DNA from: DATFKA01 sp042095835
GTDB lineage: Bacteria; Bacteroidota; Bacteroidia; Chitinophagales; Saprospiraceae
DNA length: 38,899 bases
Direction of reading: 5' to 3'
Assembly (NCBI GenBank): GCA_042095835.1
Contig: JBELML010000047.1
Coordinates: forward strand, 1 to 38,899
Below the pieces are notes generated by a model. It searched no databases. It was not told where the DNA came from and saw nothing but the letters and a program-made list of their open reading frames with translations. The translations under genes and the position numbers were made by a program. Position 1 is the stretch's first letter. The number at the start of each line of letters is the position of its first letter. This document shows, in pieces, positions 24,446-32,732 of the stretch.

Positions 24446-24516
24446 TGCCAACACAGCATAGCTGACCATAGTCGCTCGCTTCGCCGCGTCTACGGCAGCT
24501 ACACTGACCGTTGCAA
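24446..24516. repeat. attC-like imperfect hairpin downstream of the toxin gene
   Basis: The segment has TGCCAAC near its left end and GTTGCAA at its right. Between them is a long imperfect stem: left arm from TAGCTG at 24459 pairing with the right arm ending CAGCTA at 24501, around a TTC turn near 24480. One arm has an extra unpaired base after TAGCTG. AAC/GTT ends plus an asymmetric hairpin with an extrahelical base are features of integron attC sites. A GTTGTGCGGC sequence also lies just upstream of the pair (23676). No integrase gene is in the window, so this would be an isolated site or a look-alike repeat. Confidence 0.35.
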
Positions 24517-24567
24517 AAAGCCATTTCAATTACAAATACCCAAGAAGGTAAAGGTTGAAATGGCTTT
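24517..24567. terminator. strong inverted repeat, candidate terminator
   Basis: A perfect 13-bp stem (AAAGCCATTTCAA, 24517-24529, with TTGAAATGGCTTT, 24555-24567) with a 25-nt loop lies after the toxin gene and before the convergent small gene at 24619. The following TATTCTT is only weakly T-rich. It could end transcripts from both sides. Confidence 0.45.
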
Positions 24568-24618
24568 ATTCTTGACCCTTTCCGTTTTTGTTAAAGGCCA
24601 TCTAGTAGTTTGATGAGT

Positions 24619-24819
24619 TTACTTAAAAAAGATATCAAGATCATCTTCGATCACAAGTGCAATATCCGTTTCTACCAATGATTTTAAAATGATATCAGAT
24701 TCTACTGCACGATTGAGCATAATATCTGATTCAATTTCCTTGCTTAAGATGATGTCTGATTCTACTAATGCATTTGGGCAGCTGTCTAGTAATGTTGAGA
24801 TTGCATAAAGGGAATTCAT
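24619..24819 (-). CDS. decapeptide-repeat acidic microprotein (66 aa)
   Basis: The ORF starts at ATG 24819 (MNSLYAISTL) rather than at an upstream non-ATG codon. After an 18-residue non-repeated head, the rest is five tandem 10-residue units: VESDIILSKE, IESDIMLNRA, VESDIILKSL, VETDIALVIE, and a shorter DDLDIFFK. The DNA repeats with a 30-nt period (24622-24765), and synonymous differences between units suggest selection on the peptide. A good Bacteroidota promoter lies 36 nt upstream. No domain is recognised. Possibilities are a structural or metal-binding peptide or a precursor of a modified peptide, but no modifying enzyme is adjacent. It has one Cys and no obvious signal peptide. Confidence 0.6.
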   Translation of the reverse strand: MNSLYAISTLLDSCPNALVESDIILSKEIESDIMLNRAVESDIILKSLVETDIALVIEDDLDIFFK

Positions 24820-24854
24820 AGTGCTTGTTTTTAGTTTGTTAATCGTTGTTATTT

Positions 24855-24883
24855 CAAATGTAAGCACCACTCCTGGTAATCAA
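24855..24883 (-). promoter_or_regulatory. Bacteroidota-type promoter of the repeat-microprotein gene
   Basis: Read on the minus strand, a TTG (-33 box) is separated by 18 nt from a perfect TAnnTTTG (-7 box, TACATTTG, 24862-24855). The predicted start of transcription is about 25-30 nt before the ATG at 24819. Confidence 0.6.
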
Positions 24884-24940
24884 TAGGACAAGTTTTCTTG
24901 AATTTTACGGACCGATTGAGCTATTTTGAGGTTTTTATGA

Positions 24941-24975
24941 TTTGTAAGTGTTTGAATATTAGGGGTTTAGATTTG
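24941..24975 (+). promoter_or_regulatory. Bacteroidota-type promoter of the membrane micropeptide unit
   Basis: TTTG at 24941-24944 and a perfect TAnnTTTG box (TAGATTTG, 24968-24975) are 23 nt apart, within the range known for the Bacteroidota primary sigma factor. The predicted transcript would start near 24982, about 27 nt before the ATG at 25009. Confidence 0.5.
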
Positions 24976-25008
24976 ATGAGAGGTATGGATTTTTACCTGA
25001 AATAGATA

Positions 25009-25077
25009 ATGAAAATATTGGTTTTAATAATTTTTTTAGTATTAAAAGCTGTGTATATAGTTGTGGACAGAATATAA
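25009..25077 (+). CDS. candidate single-helix membrane micropeptide (22 aa)
   Basis: A 22-codon ORF starts with MKILVLIIFLVLK and is hydrophobic nearly throughout, ending in VVDRI, the profile of a single transmembrane helix with a charged C-terminal end. A consensus promoter lies upstream and a hairpin with a T-rich tail overlaps the stop codon, so the three elements form a compact transcription unit. Such peptides occur as type I toxins or small membrane regulators; nothing here decides which. The alternative is a small non-coding RNA in which the ORF is accidental. Confidence 0.4.
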   Translation: MKILVLIIFLVLKAVYIVVDRI

Positions 25078-25107
25078 AGCCGAATTATTGGCTTTTATTT
25101 TAATTTG
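25076..25107 (+). terminator. intrinsic terminator of the micropeptide/sRNA unit
   Basis: AAAGCC (25076-25081) and GGCTTT (25090-25095) form a stem with an 8-nt loop, followed by TTATTTTAATTT. The T-rich tail is on the plus-strand side, matching the plus-strand unit rather than the minus-strand peptidase gene that ends at 25148. Confidence 0.5.
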
Positions 25108-25147
25108 ATACTGTGTAGTAAGGAGCTAGGCTTCAACTGGAGAGCAA

Positions 25148-26500
25148 TTAGATGCTTAGTCGAACCCATCCCTGTAGATTGCTGCTGTCACGGACCAACT
25201 TAAAGGCTCCATTTTCACCAATGACCTCAATGGGCGTGCCAGTTGCTAATTTTTGCAGGCCTAGGGCGGAGGTGTCTGGAGCCAATAATAAAGTTGCGCC
25301 TTGCTTGAGGTTTTGTGTGGAAATGGGCAAGTCGAGGTTTTCCACTTCAGTGACTTGCAGATAACCTGTTTGGCCATTTTGGCTACGTACTCGATACCAG
25401 TTTTTATTACCAGCAATGATTTCTACAGGCAGGTGTCGCTCTAGCTTTTCTACCACCGCAGCCCGCCTTTGGGGTGCTTTACGCAGAGCTGCAGTTGACG
25501 TTCGAACTCTCGCTATTTCTCCTAGGGGATTTAAGTCAGCATTTACTCTTGGCGCCTTTTTATTACGATAGGCTACGAATGGTTTAGGATCAATAGCTCC
25601 GTACCCACGGCGATAAATACTAAAATGCAGATGAGGTCGCGTACTGCGAGCATTACCAGTATTCCCTACGGTGCCCAAAGTATCTCCTACCTGGACCATC
25701 TGGTCTTTTTCTACCAATTGTTGATCAAGATGCGCATAATACAAAGACTGTCTACGTGCCTGATCATATAACCAAACTTGTTTTCCACCTAAGCCAGTGT
25801 CTCTTACCGTCCGAATCCGACCATCGACCGCAGCGATAATAGGCGTACCACGTCGCGCAAAAATATCGATCCCTTTGTGGGTGCGCCGTCCTCCATCGCG
25901 TGGATCGCCAAAAGAACTCCAGATGTCGGTGTTGTCTTTCCCTTTTACAGGAAAAGCCCCATAGGCAGGTTGGCTGATGATCTCCAAAGTGAATCGACAG
26001 GTGACCAGCAGTTCGGGTTGTATACGGAGCAAATAGGTGCCATCGTCCCGAATTTCGTAAGCTAGACTATCGGTCTGATAATTCTCCGCACTAAAAAGGT
26101 GTTGGTAGTAATCACTGCTATCCGTAGGTACTAATCTGAAAAAATCAACAAAGAAGAGGGTGCTATCCGGCTGTGTACTCAGCGATATTTGGACCCGCTC
26201 GCCGGTTTTTAAATCTAATCGATAAGATAAAGCTTGAGGTACCTCAGCTTTGAAAAAACCGATTTCACGAAATGGCGGAGTGACTTCTACGCTATCATAG
26301 AATGCCCGCTGGGCGGCTCTTTGCCAATCTTTCACCATCTGAGTTTTTGATAAACCCGTTGAGTCGAGTCCTGCCCAGTAAGCATCTCGAGGCGTGTCGA
26401 TCTGATAGGGAGTCGAAGTCCGAATCAGTTCGTCAGCTGTGCAAGAATTAAAAACCGATACGCTAAAAATGAAAATACAGAAGTAAATCAATCGGGTCAT
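25148..26500 (-). CDS. M23 metallopeptidase lipoprotein with C-terminal SH3-like domains
   Basis: The 450-residue protein has a lipoprotein signal (VFNSC, Cys20), a central beta-rich region (about 75-180), an M23/LytM peptidase domain (about 195-310) and two SH3-like segments at the C-terminus (about 335-395 and 400-450). Zinc ligands are His208 and Asp212 (THKGIDIF) and His292 (PHLHFS), with catalytic-side His257 and His290, so the enzyme looks active. It should cleave peptide cross-links of peptidoglycan from a membrane-anchored position in the periplasm, in cell-wall turnover or division. It is a lone minus-strand gene, separated by about 100 nt from the sugar operon upstream. Confidence 0.9.
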   Translation of the reverse strand: MTRLIYFCIFIFSVSVFNSCTADELIRTSTPYQIDTPRDAYWAGLDSTGLSKTQMVKDWQRAAQRAFYDSVEVTPPFREIGFFKAEVPQALSYRLDLKTGERVQISLSTQPDSTLFFVDFFRLVPTDSSDYYQHLFSAENYQTDSLAYEIRDDGTYLLRIQPELLVTCRFTLEIISQPAYGAFPVKGKDNTDIWSSFGDPRDGGRRTHKGIDIFARRGTPIIAAVDGRIRTVRDTGLGGKQVWLYDQARRQSLYYAHLDQQLVEKDQMVQVGDTLGTVGNTGNARSTRPHLHFSIYRRGYGAIDPKPFVAYRNKKAPRVNADLNPLGEIARVRTSTAALRKAPQRRAAVVEKLERHLPVEIIAGNKNWYRVRSQNGQTGYLQVTEVENLDLPISTQNLKQGATLLLAPDTSALGLQKLATGTPIEVIGENGAFKLVRDSSNLQGWVRLSI

Positions 26501-26602
26501 TAGACAATGAAATCTTTAAGTATTAATGTGCTTAATTATCAAAGTGTTCGTTGGGGCAAGGTAGGTCTACACTTATAATCCAATTTATACAGTTTTTATT
26601 GC

Positions 26603-27382
26603 CTAAATCGCCCGATCTAAGTGCGTATAGCCACCATCAACAAAGATCAGTTGCCCAGTGGTATGGCTTGATCTAGTGGATAATAAGAACACCACCATAT
26701 CGGCAATTTCCTGAGGCGTAGTCATCCTGTTTTCTAGAGGAATTCGCTTGGTGATTTCCCTTAATTTTTCTGATGGATGTTCAAAAGTTTGAATCCAGCG
26801 GGCATAAAGTGGCGTATAACACTCTGCAACAATCACCGCATTCACACGGATACTGTAGGGAAGTAACTCTACCGCCCACTCGCGACTAAGGGCATTGCGG
26901 CCACCATTGGCAGCAGCGTAACCAGAAGTGTTTCCCTGCCCAGTATAGGACACCTTGGAGCCAATATTGACAATTGCACCTTTAGTGCGTTTCAAATAGG
27001 GAAGGGCTAGCTGAGCCATTTGATAATAATGCCCGAGGTTGCGTTCGATAGAGCGTAGAAAATCTTGGTAGTTACCATCTTCTAAACCGACACTATCATT
27101 GATGCCCGCATTATTGACAAGACCATCAATTCGCCCAAATTCATCGACTATTTTTTGTACGGCTGCTTTACATTGTTCTGGATCGGTCAACTCTGCAAAG
27201 GCATAACTGGCTGTTGCGCCATTTGTGTTGATCGTCTCGACCGCCCGGAGGACATCTTTTTTATTTCTACCGATGATAAAAGGTACGGCCCCTTCAGCTG
27301 CTAGGGTTTCTACAATACCCCAACCGATACCCTTGGAGCCACCAGTAACGATGATAACTTTATCTTTTAAATGTAAATCCAT
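26603..27382 (-). CDS. short-chain dehydrogenase, probable L-fucose (deoxysugar) dehydrogenase
   Basis: The 259-residue protein is a classical SDR. It has a cofactor motif TGGSKGIG (13-20), NNAG (90-93), a catalytic-region Ser142 (NIGSKVS) and Tyr155 (SGYAAANGG), and the C-terminal TGQLIFVDGGY. The Lys of the YxxxK motif is replaced by Asn159, a change at a normally catalytic residue. The codon reads AAT with clear neighbouring frame, so it is not a frame artefact. It follows the lactonase gene by 2 nt, making it the third gene of the operon with a FucP-type permease. The expected step is NAD(P)-dependent oxidation of L-fucose or a related sugar to its lactone. Reduced or altered activity is possible because of the Lys change. 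Confidence 0.8.
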   Translation of the reverse strand: MDLHLKDKVIIVTGGSKGIGWGIVETLAAEGAVPFIIGRNKKDVLRAVETINTNGATASYAFAELTDPEQCKAAVQKIVDEFGRIDGLVNNAGINDSVGLEDGNYQDFLRSIERNLGHYYQMAQLALPYLKRTKGAIVNIGSKVSYTGQGNTSGYAAANGGRNALSREWAVELLPYSIRVNAVIVAECYTPLYARWIQTFEHPSEKLREITKRIPLENRMTTPQEIADMVVFLLSTRSSHTTGQLIFVDGGYTHLDRAI

Positions 27383-27384
27383 AG

Positions 27385-28208
27385 CTATAAATTATAAAAA
27401 TCAATGGCATTAGCTCCCATAATCTTGCTTTGCTCGGTCTGTGAAAGCGATGATATATATTCTTCTACTATTGCTAGTTGTTCTTGGTATTGCGCTGCTA
27501 GAAGACAGACCGGCCAATCAGAGCCATACATCACTCTATCAATACCGAATGCAGAAAGCACAAGATCTATAAAAGGTTCGAAATCTTGTTTTCCCCATTG
27601 GAAGTGATCTGTTTCGGTGACCATGCCTGATATTTTGCAATAGACATTGGGATAGGAGGCAAGTTGCTGGATATGATTTTTCCAATCTTGATCTATCCCT
27701 TTAGAAATTTTTGGCTTGGCTAGATGATCCAGGACAAAAGCTTGTTCAGGAAATTGAGCTACCAAACCGATGGCAGCCGGCAGCTGATGAGCATAAACCA
27801 AAATATCATAGGAGAGACCATAGGCCGCCAGTTGAGCGATGCCATTTTGCACCTCTTTTTGTAATAGAAAATCATCAGCTTCAGCCTGCGCAATATGTCT
27901 TATACCTTTCAGTAAAGGATGCTTAGAAAATCGAGCTAAATGCTGGTCCAAATCCGCTGCCCTGAGGTCCAACCAAGCAACAACCCCTTTTATAAAAGGA
28001 TACTTTTTGGCTAAGGCCAATAGAAAAATAGTCTCGGATACGGACTGGTCGGCCTGCACGGCAACACAGCCTGTGATTCCATGGCTTTTTAGAATAGGAG
28101 CTAAATCCTGGGGCATAAAATCCCTGCGGATCATTTCCATAGAGTCGTCGATCCAAGCATCCCGCGCAGGATCAAATTGCCAAAAATGTTGGTGAGCATC
28201 AATTTTGG

Positions 28209-28212
<4 letters not shown>
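27385..28212 (-). CDS. amidohydrolase-family lactonase, L-fuconolactonase-like
   Basis: The 275-residue TIM-barrel protein belongs to the COG3618/amidohydrolase_2 group. It has His7 and His9 (DAHQHFW), His163 (LDHLAKP) and Asp232 (YGSDWPVC), the metal- and catalysis-related positions of L-fucono- and L-rhamnono-lactonases. It is expected to open the sugar lactone produced by the dehydrogenase. Its start overlaps the end of the permease gene by 4 nt, and the dehydrogenase starts 2 nt downstream, so the three are co-translated. Pyrone or 4-sulfomuconolactone hydrolases share this family, but the FucP neighbour favours a sugar substrate. Confidence 0.82.
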
Positions 28213-29531
<1,319 letters not shown>

Positions 29532-29910
29532 AGAGTTGGTCTTAAGAGAGAATAAGTAACGGACAAAGAATAAGTCCCGCATTTTGATCGAGAAGATTCC
29601 CGACGCAAGGCCGGGATAAATTTGTACCAAGACAAGGCAAAAAAAGTAGGCAATGCAGGGCATTCTGCCTTGCTTATGCCTGCGGCATAAAGAGCTTTTT
29701 AACGCCGTACTTGGTGCAAGCCTGTCCCGACTTTAGGTCGGGAAGATTCCATCAAAATCGGTAAGTTGTTTTTTGGCTGTTACTAAAATAGAAAGAATAA
29801 TCGATAACTTTAGTAAACATCTCCCACCTATTAGCTAATCGCTTTTGGATGCCTGCTTAATTTTTGCTATTATAAAGTACCATTTTAACCAACACCAAAA
29901 CCATCCTCTT
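29532..29910. other. 379-nt intergenic region with several short palindromes
   Basis: No gene is seen. It carries the fucP promoter region on the minus side and a cluster of short inverted repeats: TTATGCC/GGCATAA (29674-29690), TCCCGAC/GTCGGGA (29725-29743) and a looser CCCG/CGGG pair around 29592-29612. The GC-rich palindromes stand out from AT-rich flanks and resemble dispersed REP-type elements. The pseudogene remnant starts at 29911. Confidence 0.5.
29674..29743. repeat. pair of REP-like hairpins
   Basis: Two 7-bp perfect stems lie about 35 nt apart: TTATGCC-TGC-GGCATAA (29674-29690) and TCCCGAC-TTTAG-GTCGGGA (29725-29743). Paired short GC-rich hairpins are typical of REP/REPIN-like elements. 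No transposase of the REP-associated type is in the window. Confidence 0.5.
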
Positions 29911-30124
29911 ATGTCTAATTATTCAGATTTACACTGTCACCCCGATGGTAAAAACTTCTATAAGTATAGCGTAGGTGATTCCGCAATCTTCAACGAAGCC
30001 GCGGCTCATCTGTGGAATTTGCCTACTAATAAAGGAATATCAAAGAAGTGCTAGATTTGCTTTGTATAGAAAATGCCAAGCGTTTTGTGAAAACCCATTT
30101 TTAGGCTTATTTTCAAGACTTTAA
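29911..30124 (+). pseudogene. frameshifted 5' remnant of a dipeptidase/amidohydrolase-like gene
   Basis: From ATG 29911 the frame reads MSNYSDLHCHPDGKNFYKYS and continues to AAHLWNLPT, then meets a stop at 30052-30054. Shifting by one base just before that gives IKEYQRSARFALYRKCQAF and continues to a stop at 30122-30124. The YSDLHCHP opening resembles N-termini of membrane-dipeptidase-like amidohydrolases with an HxH metal site. The total of about 70 residues is far short of a full enzyme. It ends 48 nt before the EAD-protease gene, so the rest was probably lost when that gene arrived or by deletion. The family assignment is tentative. Confidence 0.5.
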
Positions 30125-30172
30125 TTATAACCAAGCACTTGCCTTTTGGGGCAAAAAAGTAGCATCCCTTTT

Positions 30173-31231
30173 ATGGAAAAATTGCAACAAGCGGAGGAAA
30201 CCTATATCCAAGGCATGAAAGAATTAATTGGAATGGATAGTATGGAGGCTGTCATCGAACGATTAAAGGACTATGCTAGAGGAGTCTCTCGTGATTTTGA
30301 GAATAGTATAATTATGCAATCTGGTCGTTTAGCAGGTTTGAATAAACGAATGCATAATGGATTGATTGGAGATAGTAGCTATACTGTCAGTAGAAATCAA
30401 ATTCGCCATGCTTTACTATACCAATTAGATAGTATCGCTGAAGAAAGAAAGCTACAAGCTTTTCTCGATACATTTGATAATAAACTTCGGGTAAAGCCTC
30501 ATTTAAATACCTTAGATCCTGCAGGATTTGAAAAAGTCTTTGGTAGAGAGGAGTTATTTGAAATTAATTGGCTTCAAAAAGCAACGACGGCTTCCAAAGC
30601 GATTTGTAAAGTACTCTTACCTTCTGGCAAAGCAGGAACTGGCTTTTTATTGAAAGGGGGTTATTTGATGACCAATTATCACGTGCTCACCACCCGCAAA
30701 CAAGTTCAAAATGCCAAAATTATTCTCGATTATCGGGTTGATGCCCAAAACAGGGCGCTACCAAATCGAGAATATAGCCTTTCTGATGAGGTCTTCTTAC
30801 GAAGCAATGAATTAGAACTTGATTTTTCTCTTACCAAAATAGTCGCTAGTACTCAGGATTTATCAGACTATGGCTACCTTCAATTGGATACTTTTGCCGA
30901 CCCACAAATCGATGAAAAGGTTAATATAATCCAACACCCTGAGGGTGGCTCAATGAAAATCGCACTTCCTGATAAAACTATTAGCGTTTGGAAGCAATAT
31001 CTCTTTTACCTTGCCGATACCAAGCCCGGATCTAGTGGTTCTCCTGTGTTCAATCAAGATTGGAAAGTTATTGCGCTACATCATGCAGGCAAAGATGAAA
31101 ATAGTAGGAAAGGAGGACTACAAATTAATGAAGCCGGAGAAGTGAAACCTAGTAATCGTGGTATACTTATTAAAAATATTCTCGCTTATATTAAGGAGCA
31201 AGAACCAGCAATAGTCGAGCAGATAACTTGA
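30173..31231 (+). CDS. EAD11-like domain + trypsin-like serine protease (conflict-system effector)
   Basis: The 352-residue protein has an all-helical N-terminal domain (about 1-92). Its pattern (MEAVIERLKDY, FENSIIMQSGRLAGLNKR, MHNGLIGD, RNQIRHALLYQLDSI) matches effector-associated domain 11 of bacterial conflict/STAND systems. Residues about 130-340 are a trypsin-like protease with His170 (MTNYHVL), Asp217 (ELDFSLTK) and Ser288 (GSSGSPVF). There is no signal peptide, so it acts in the cytoplasm. In this scheme the EAD recruits the protease to a partner with the same domain, such as an NTPase sensor, upon attack. No partner is in the window. I start at ATG 30173 rather than an in-frame TTG at 30146. 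Confidence 0.82.
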   Translation: MEKLQQAEETYIQGMKELIGMDSMEAVIERLKDYARGVSRDFENSIIMQSGRLAGLNKRMHNGLIGDSSYTVSRNQIRHALLYQLDSIAEERKLQAFLDTFDNKLRVKPHLNTLDPAGFEKVFGREELFEINWLQKATTASKAICKVLLPSGKAGTGFLLKGGYLMTNYHVLTTRKQVQNAKIILDYRVDAQNRALPNREYSLSDEVFLRSNELELDFSLTKIVASTQDLSDYGYLQLDTFADPQIDEKVNIIQHPEGGSMKIALPDKTISVWKQYLFYLADTKPGSSGSPVFNQDWKVIALHHAGKDENSRKGGLQINEAGEVKPSNRGILIKNILAYIKEQEPAIVEQIT

Positions 31232-31250
31232 CCATATAGTAGCACAGTTT

Positions 31251-32720
31251 CTAGCTCAAAATGGGATGTACCACCTCACCATGCACATCCGTCAACCGAA
31301 AGCGACGGCCTTGATACTTATAGGTCAAGCGCTCGTGGTCGATACCCATCAGGTGTAAAAGAGTGGCCTGGAAATCGTGGACATGGACGGGGTCTTTGAT
31401 GATATTGTAACCAAATTCGTCGGTTTGGCCATAGCTGAATCCTGCTTTTACACCTGCTCCGGCCATCCACATAGTAAAGCATCTCGGGTGGTGATCCCGA
31501 CCATAACTCTCTCCACTCAATTTGCCTTGGGAATAGACGGTTCTGCCAAATTCTCCTCCCCAAATGACCAGGGTGTCCTCTAGTAGTCCTCTTTGTTTTA
31601 AGTCTTTGATTAAAGCAGCAGTCGCCTGATCTGTTTTAAGCGCCTGATGCCTCAAGCCGCCATTCAAATAGGTATGCTGATCCCATCCTTGATGGTACAA
31701 TTGTACAAAGCGTACATCTTTTTCTAATAGTCGCCGGGCCAGTAAACAGTTGGCCGCATAGGTGCCTGGATCACGGCTATCTTTTCCATACATCTCAAAA
31801 ATAGCGTCCGGCTCTTCCGATAGGTCTGTTACTTCGGGTACAGAAGTTTGCATTCGAAAGGCCATCTCATACTGGGCAATTCGATTATCTATTTCTGGAT
31901 CATGATAGCTGTCTTTCTGAAACTCGTTGAGTTTTTTGAGGTATTGGAGCATATTGCTGCGATCCCCGCCATCGTAACCTTCGGGATTATTTAAAAACAA
32001 AACAGGATCCTTGCCAGAGCGAAATTGTACGCCCTGGTGCCTGGTTTCTAGAAAGCCATTGCCCCAGAGTCGAGCGTAAAGGGGTTGTCCACCTCCATTT
32101 TTTGAAACCAATACAATGAAAGAGGGAAGGTTCTGGTTCAAGGAACCTAAACCGTAACTTACCCAAGCGCCTATCGAAGGTCTTCCAGCAATTTGATTGC
32201 CCGATTGAAAAAAGGTAATCGCAGGATCATGGTTGATCGCCTCCGTATGCATCGTTTTGATAAAACACAAATCATCTACCACTTTAGCAGTATGTGGAAA
32301 GAGCTCACTCACCCATGCCCCTGACTGACCGTGTCGTTGAAAGGTAAACTTTGAAGCAGTCGTCGATAAAATAGACTGTCCGGCACTCATCCCCGTCAGT
32401 CGCTGGCCTTTTCTGACAGAATCCGGCAGCGCTTGGCCGTGCATTTTTTCTAAATAGGGCTTATAATCAAATAGGTCTAATTGAGAGGGGCCACCACTCA
32501 TAAACAAATAAACAATTCGCTTGGCTTTGGGCGCAAAGTGAGGTAGATTATTCAATAAGTTCTCCTTCGTCAGGGCTAAGTTACCTGTTGGACTATGCTG
32601 CCCGATCAGCTGATTGCCTAGTAAGGAGCCAAGTGCCATTGACCCTAGTCCTAGGGAGGTTTGGGTGAGAAAGTTTCTGCGGTCTATTTTTTGCGCTAGT
32701 TTCCAAAACTTGTTGTGCAT
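31251..32720 (-). CDS. DUF1501 family protein, Tat-exported, alkaline-phosphatase-fold type
   Basis: The 489-residue protein starts with a twin-arginine motif (DRRNFL, residues 13-18) and a hydrophobic stretch, so it is exported folded through Tat. The rest is DUF1501, related to the sulfatase/alkaline phosphatase superfamily. Visible landmarks are MSGGPSQLDLFD near 75-86 and the late WGGEFGRT and GRDHHPRCF segments, which carry likely metal-binding residues. It starts 12 nt after the DUF1549/DUF1553 gene ends, forming a two-gene operon. This pair is a hallmark of planctomycete-type systems also found in Saprospiria. Its biochemical role is not established. Confidence 0.88.
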   Translation of the reverse strand: MHNKFWKLAQKIDRRNFLTQTSLGLGSMALGSLLGNQLIGQHSPTGNLALTKENLLNNLPHFAPKAKRIVYLFMSGGPSQLDLFDYKPYLEKMHGQALPDSVRKGQRLTGMSAGQSILSTTASKFTFQRHGQSGAWVSELFPHTAKVVDDLCFIKTMHTEAINHDPAITFFQSGNQIAGRPSIGAWVSYGLGSLNQNLPSFIVLVSKNGGGQPLYARLWGNGFLETRHQGVQFRSGKDPVLFLNNPEGYDGGDRSNMLQYLKKLNEFQKDSYHDPEIDNRIAQYEMAFRMQTSVPEVTDLSEEPDAIFEMYGKDSRDPGTYAANCLLARRLLEKDVRFVQLYHQGWDQHTYLNGGLRHQALKTDQATAALIKDLKQRGLLEDTLVIWGGEFGRTVYSQGKLSGESYGRDHHPRCFTMWMAGAGVKAGFSYGQTDEFGYNIIKDPVHVHDFQATLLHLMGIDHERLTYKYQGRRFRLTDVHGEVVHPILS

Positions 32721-32732
32721 GATCTAGGTGGT

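Noticed and set aside
29532..29663. Upstream extension of the FucP permease (44 extra residues)
   Set aside because: It would run across REP-like intergenic sequence, and the family N-terminus fits MKQANQQPV at 29531.
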